Source: Myripristis murdjan
Lineage: Eukaryota; Chordata; Actinopteri; Holocentriformes; Holocentridae
Assembly (NCBI RefSeq): GCF_902150065.1
Contig: NC_043990.1
Coordinates: 9,083,639-9,147,638, forward strand
Direction: 5' to 3'
Length of the DNA stretch: 64,000 nucleotides
Shown: one piece after another, positions 48,222 to 64,000 of the stretch
Layout: each line of letters begins with the position of its first letter
How positions within the stretch are numbered: the stretch's first letter is position 1
Position numbers and translations under genes: made by a program
Notes under the pieces: generated by a model
Seen by the model: only the letters and a program-made list of their open reading frames with translations
Told to the model about the DNA's origin: nothing
Databases searched by the model: none

Positions 48222-48735
48222 GTCAGAATAATTCATTCTGTGTGATGTACTGAGTGAAACCATGAAGAAAATTCTGTCTCTGAACACAAAAATGCTCATT
48301 GAAGTCGGACGTCTGCACTGTTTAAGAGGAAGCCAGCAGAGAGACGGACAGTGGAGGCTGAACGTGTCACACAGAGCCAATTACAGTCAAACAAGAGGAA
48401 GTAAATTAAAATTTCTTTCTCTGAAGAGAGATGCTGATGGTAATCTTACAGGTGTCACATTTAGAGTTATTTTACAGTCTCATACTGCTGGGTAAAAAAA
48501 ACCCAACACAACTACACTGAAAAACCAGACTGCTCCATGAAGAGAGCTCCAGGCTGATGATCAAGATTTGAACTTTGCTAAAGTTCTTCAAGAAACAAAA
48601 CATTTCTCATTGCAAATAAAACAACAGCAATAGAATCTTAATACGTTTTATTAAAAAACGAACAGTAGAAAAAATATTCTGAGAACATTACCTGGTGTAC
48701 TCTTGAGATTTACAGGCAACATATACACTGATGGA

Positions 48736-48750
48736 CCAGTAGGGGGCAGC
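48736..48750 (+). promoter_or_regulatory. CTCF-like site at the cluster's right edge
   Basis: CCAGTAGGGGGCAGC matches the CTCF core consensus CCASYAGRKGGCRSY at all 15 positions. It marks the end of the duplicated unit; similarity to the other spacers fades just beyond it. Confidence 0.6.
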
Positions 48751-49119
48751 ATATCTACACAGTATTATAAATTACAATATACTGTATTAGTCTGTGCTCC
48801 ATTCTATATCTGAGACAGAGACAAAGAGCAGAACCACATTGTCTTATAATCCCTCTTGAATTTGAAATAACAGCCTGTCCACTGTCCTTCATTATGTTTC
48901 ATGATTATATTGCATTATGCTGCATAAAATAATCTGCTGTTTCAGGAAAAAGCCGTCCTGTGTCTTTTCAATAACTTGCTGACTGTGCTGGTCAGAGTTG
49001 GACTTCACACACCTGTTCCATCACAAATAAAACAACAACAGTGATATGAAACTGTTTATTTAAAAAATATATATACAATACAAAAAATTATACATTAATG
49101 ACAATATGGGGACAGGATA

Positions 49120-49418
49120 CGATGGCATATTAGGGCCACTGTAAGGAAAAAAAAAATATGGAGCCAGGGGAGGGGGTAATATTCAGAGAAAAAACGTGGA
49201 TATTCTCTGAGATTAAAGTGGTAAATCTGCAAGAAAAAAATCACAAATTTATGAGAAAAGATAAGAAACTTGAAAATGTTGAGATTATAAGGTGACAAAT
49301 TTCTGAGAACAAAAAAACTCAGAAATAGTTTATCTTTTACTGTTTTTTTTTTGCCAAGGATCCACATCACATCACTTTGCCGAATCTTTTCCCCTACAGT
49401 GGCCCCAATACGCCATCG
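49120..49418. mobile_element. MITE, about 300 bp
   Basis: The ends are CGATGGCATATTAGGGCCAC and, on the right reverse-complemented, CGATGGCGTATTGGGGCCAC: inverted repeats of about 26 bases with few mismatches. The interior consists of gagaaaaa / gattaaagtggtaaat blocks shared with 3328-3784. No coding capacity. Confidence 0.65.
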
Positions 49419-50577
49419 CACGCAGAATCTCGACATTTTATTTAAACTTTCAAAACTGTAACAGGATTATCTCTACATTTTATTGAACTATTTCCAAAAC
49501 CATAACAGGATTATCACGTTATGTATTTGAAAATGACATAGAAGCACTAGAGCAAGAGTTTCAGAGGAAGAGTTTTAAAAGGTGCTAGTGTAACGATCAA
49601 CATTCAAATGAAGACGAGACTGAGGTTCAAACGTCGACAATGGCAACAAAAAGGGATAAATTTGACAACTTGTGCGTGAAACTGCAGAAACCCTTCCTCA
49701 ACCTCGTTATGTCTCAATTTTCAGATCATCTTCCCACTAATCCCAACAGGCAACTATGACCAACTATCTTATTCTGTTAGTTTGAATAATGAGGCAGAGG
49801 CAAATATATCAAACGCTGTTTAATACTTGCATTTGAACAAAAACAAAAACAAAAACAAACAAACAAAAAAAAAATCAACAAATCCTGAGTCACATCAACA
49901 ACCTTTAACATTCAAGAGACTGGACATTTCAATCTGAAGCGATCTGACTCAACACAGGAACAAAAGTCAACAAAAAGAAATTAAGCTTTATGGAGAAACG
50001 AGGCTTTTCTGCTCCTGCTTGAGAGGCGGAGAGGCGGCTGCAACAGCATTTAAACCATGCAATATTCAAGGAAAAGTCCACCCTCATATATCTATGATCA
50101 TATATGTGATGGTTCATTTGTGATGAATATGTGATGCAAACTGTATTTTGAGGGATAACCTGATTTTTTTTTTAAAACTCTGCCTCAACATCTGCTTCAG
50201 CTACTGAAGTTATTTGTCACATTACCCAGAACTGCACTTGATAGTGGTAATGAGCATATTGATGTGAGAATATGACAGTTTAACAAGTCAGGAAAAGTGA
50301 AATACATCCCTTACTCAAAACACATCTCATGACCAAACTGCATTACGCTCTTCTTATGTTGCTGAAGAACTTCATCTCAATGAATTCCTCCGTGTGTGAT
50401 TATCAAATGAGGGTCTGGAAATGAACCTTTGCTGTTTCTTTCTGAGAGTTAACACCTGCAAGTTTCTTCAAATGATGTCACCTACATAAAAAAAGAAAGA
50501 AATGGAAAATACAGAGCGGCTAACAACGGCTGACAGTTTCCGGCTGTTTGAGAAAACCACGGTGGGGTGCAAAGACG

Positions 50578-51038
50578 GGAAATGTGTCACTAGAGGAAGC
50601 TGCTCAACACTGTGCTGGACCAATCAGGAGGGAGAGCGGCTTCAAGTTCCCATTCACTCCTGTCCCTGTGAAGAGCGAGGATGATGATGGTGAGCCCTCA
50701 CAGCTTCATCAGAGCTGTACTGAGGGGAGCAGAGGTGCACAGCAGCTCCACTGAACAGACAGAAACAGAAGCTGATGGAGAGGAACGAGCCAGGAACTTT
50801 GATCAAGCTGCCGATTTACAACCTGACAGCTGACGGCCAGCTCGACTCCTCACACTCCTCTGAACCTGAGACTGAAGACAGTGAAGACCTGGAGGAGACC
50901 ACAGAACCTCAGTCAGGTGTAAACACACTGAATGAAATCTTTTCCAGTCAAAACAGATCTAACATTGTAGAGAAACCATCTTCCTGCTCTGAGAGAAACA
51001 ACAAGAAAGAAACTACAAAAAAGAAAAGAAATGGATGA
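50578..51038 (+). pseudogene. Relic of a fish C2H2 zinc-finger gene (linker exon)
   Basis: Two frames encode the acidic linker typical of many fish KRAB-less C2H2 zinc-finger proteins. First comes FPFTPVPVKSEDDDGEP and SQLHQSCTEG (about 50645-50735), then after frame changes TEADGEERARNFDQ, and then SSEPETEDSEDLEET with EPQSGVN (about 50850-50920). The frame is broken at least twice and the expected GEKP-type zinc-finger array is replaced by a degenerate VEKPSSCSERNNKKE. No finger pairs remain, so no DNA-binding protein is expected. The assignment rests on recognising the linker pattern. Confidence 0.6.
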
Positions 51039-51657
51039 TACTTTGCCAAAAGGTTTTTTGTTGTTTTTTTTTTAATGGTGTTTTAGGGTGGATTTTTCCT
51101 CGTTTACTGAAACCAACAGTAGTTGAATGGTTTTGCTGTTACAGCTGCTCTTCTAAACGAAGAGATCTACCCTGCTTTGGGGAAAAGCTGACATAAACAT
51201 GATCAAAAAACAGACAAACAAAAATAATCTGTATCCAGGGCGCACAGGGACTGAAGGAATTGTAACAAAGAGAACTGAACATAATTTGTAAAGCACAAAG
51301 ACATTTCATCTCCTCAGAAACAGAGAATACGCGGCAGGACAGCTCCGTGTCCGGCTGAGCAGTAGTAAAAGAACAGTCTCAACGTTGAGCCAAGTCTGAC
51401 ATGTCAGTCAAGTTCCAGCCGTACAGCCAAAATAATAAAAATGTGCGCTGCAGGATCCTCCTCAAATCCTGCTCAGCATGTGGTCATGGAGGTCGGAGTC
51501 ACGAAACTGCAGTTCAGGTGTCTGGGAGAGAAATTCAGACTGAATGATTCTTTACTGGAATGTGTTTAAATGGGCGTTCGAGTCAATATCCATACTTCTT
51601 TTTTTTTTTGTACTCATACAAGATGTGACCCAAAGAAACACAAAAAGGTTACTTTGA

Positions 51658-63559
<11,902 letters not shown>

Positions 63560-64000
63560 CTGTAAACACACAAATCAAGTTGGCTTTAGCAACCGGCATT
63601 AAAGATACTGCTCAAAGGTAAATCAATATTTGTGATTAGGGATCTGAACTGTTGAACCCCCAATTATAAACCTGCTTATCTGACTGTTACACGACTGCTA
63701 CCTGCTTTACATGCTGCCGACTCTCCTAGTAAAACATAAATATTTAGCAATCATCTAGCTAAGATGATGCAGAATTGATGTGGTAAAGTCATCAATTTCC
63801 TTATGCAGTGCTGTATGGAAAATCTGACTGATGGGGAAATCATTAGTTTAGCATTAATGATAAAAAAAAAAAAAAAAAACATGTATTATTTTTAATAGTC
63901 AACCATCTTATCCATGTTGATTTTCTGATTGTCCATCCCCTTTCCTATTTTGTTTAACCTTTTTCAGGTAAGTGCAATTAAATACACCACACACATGCAC

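Larger units (their letters stand above)
48771..51657. other. Spacer and presumed 3' UTR of the ZMYM gene
   Basis: The right part is expected to be the 3' UTR of the minus-strand ZMYM gene ending at 51658. Minus-strand AATAAA signals occur near 49436 and 49476 but the true end is unknown. The stretch also holds a MITE (49120-49418), an AAAAAC-rich run near 49840-49870 and a zinc-finger gene relic on the plus strand. Confidence 0.45.

Overview
This window looks like nuclear DNA of a teleost fish, probably a spiny-rayed one. The reasons are compact GT-AG split genes, many fish-type hAT MITEs and CA/GA microsatellites, a fish L2-type LINE, and a tandem cluster of ITIM-type C-type lectin receptors between two conserved vertebrate genes. 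No bacterial or organellar features were seen.

Layout. (1) 1-11,487: no coding gene recognised. A CpG-rich block at about 2,580-3,060 with three CRE-type octamers looks like the promoter of a gene that leaves the window on the left. Several old DNA transposons lie here, one nested inside another. (2) 11,488-23,845, minus strand: a complete six-exon adenylate kinase 2 gene (ak2, 247 aa), with its GC-box/CCAAT promoter just to the right. (3) 25,568-48,075, plus strand: five head-to-tail copies of a type II C-type lectin-like receptor gene. Four have intact exon sets (copy 1, 294 aa; copies 2, 4 and 5, 278 aa). Copy 3 was reduced to exons 1-2 and a scrap of exon 5, around a DNA transposon and an L2-like LINE. 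(4) 48,076-51,657: flank with a CTCF-like site, a MITE and a relic of a fish C2H2 zinc-finger gene. (5) 51,658-63,559, minus strand: the last 16 coding exons (837 codons, continuous frame) of a ZMYM4-like MYM zinc-finger gene whose 5' part lies beyond the right edge. One intron holds a 2.27-kb hAT element with a second hAT MITE inside it.

The most interesting part is the lectin cluster. All copies share the exon plan: tail, tail, transmembrane, neck, neck, CTLD x3. They differ in tyrosine signalling motifs: copy 1 has an ITIM and an ITSM-like site, while copy 4 has lost both exon-2 tyrosines. They also differ in the residues around the Ca2+/sugar site, where EPD plus W-F-D or W-R-D replaces the canonical motifs, and copy 5 carries a mosaic consistent with gene conversion. 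The spacers after copies 1, 2, 4 and 5 each carry a same-orientation CTCF-like 15-mer. Together this reads as a young, actively diversifying innate-immune receptor array. Functions are inferred from sequence features only.
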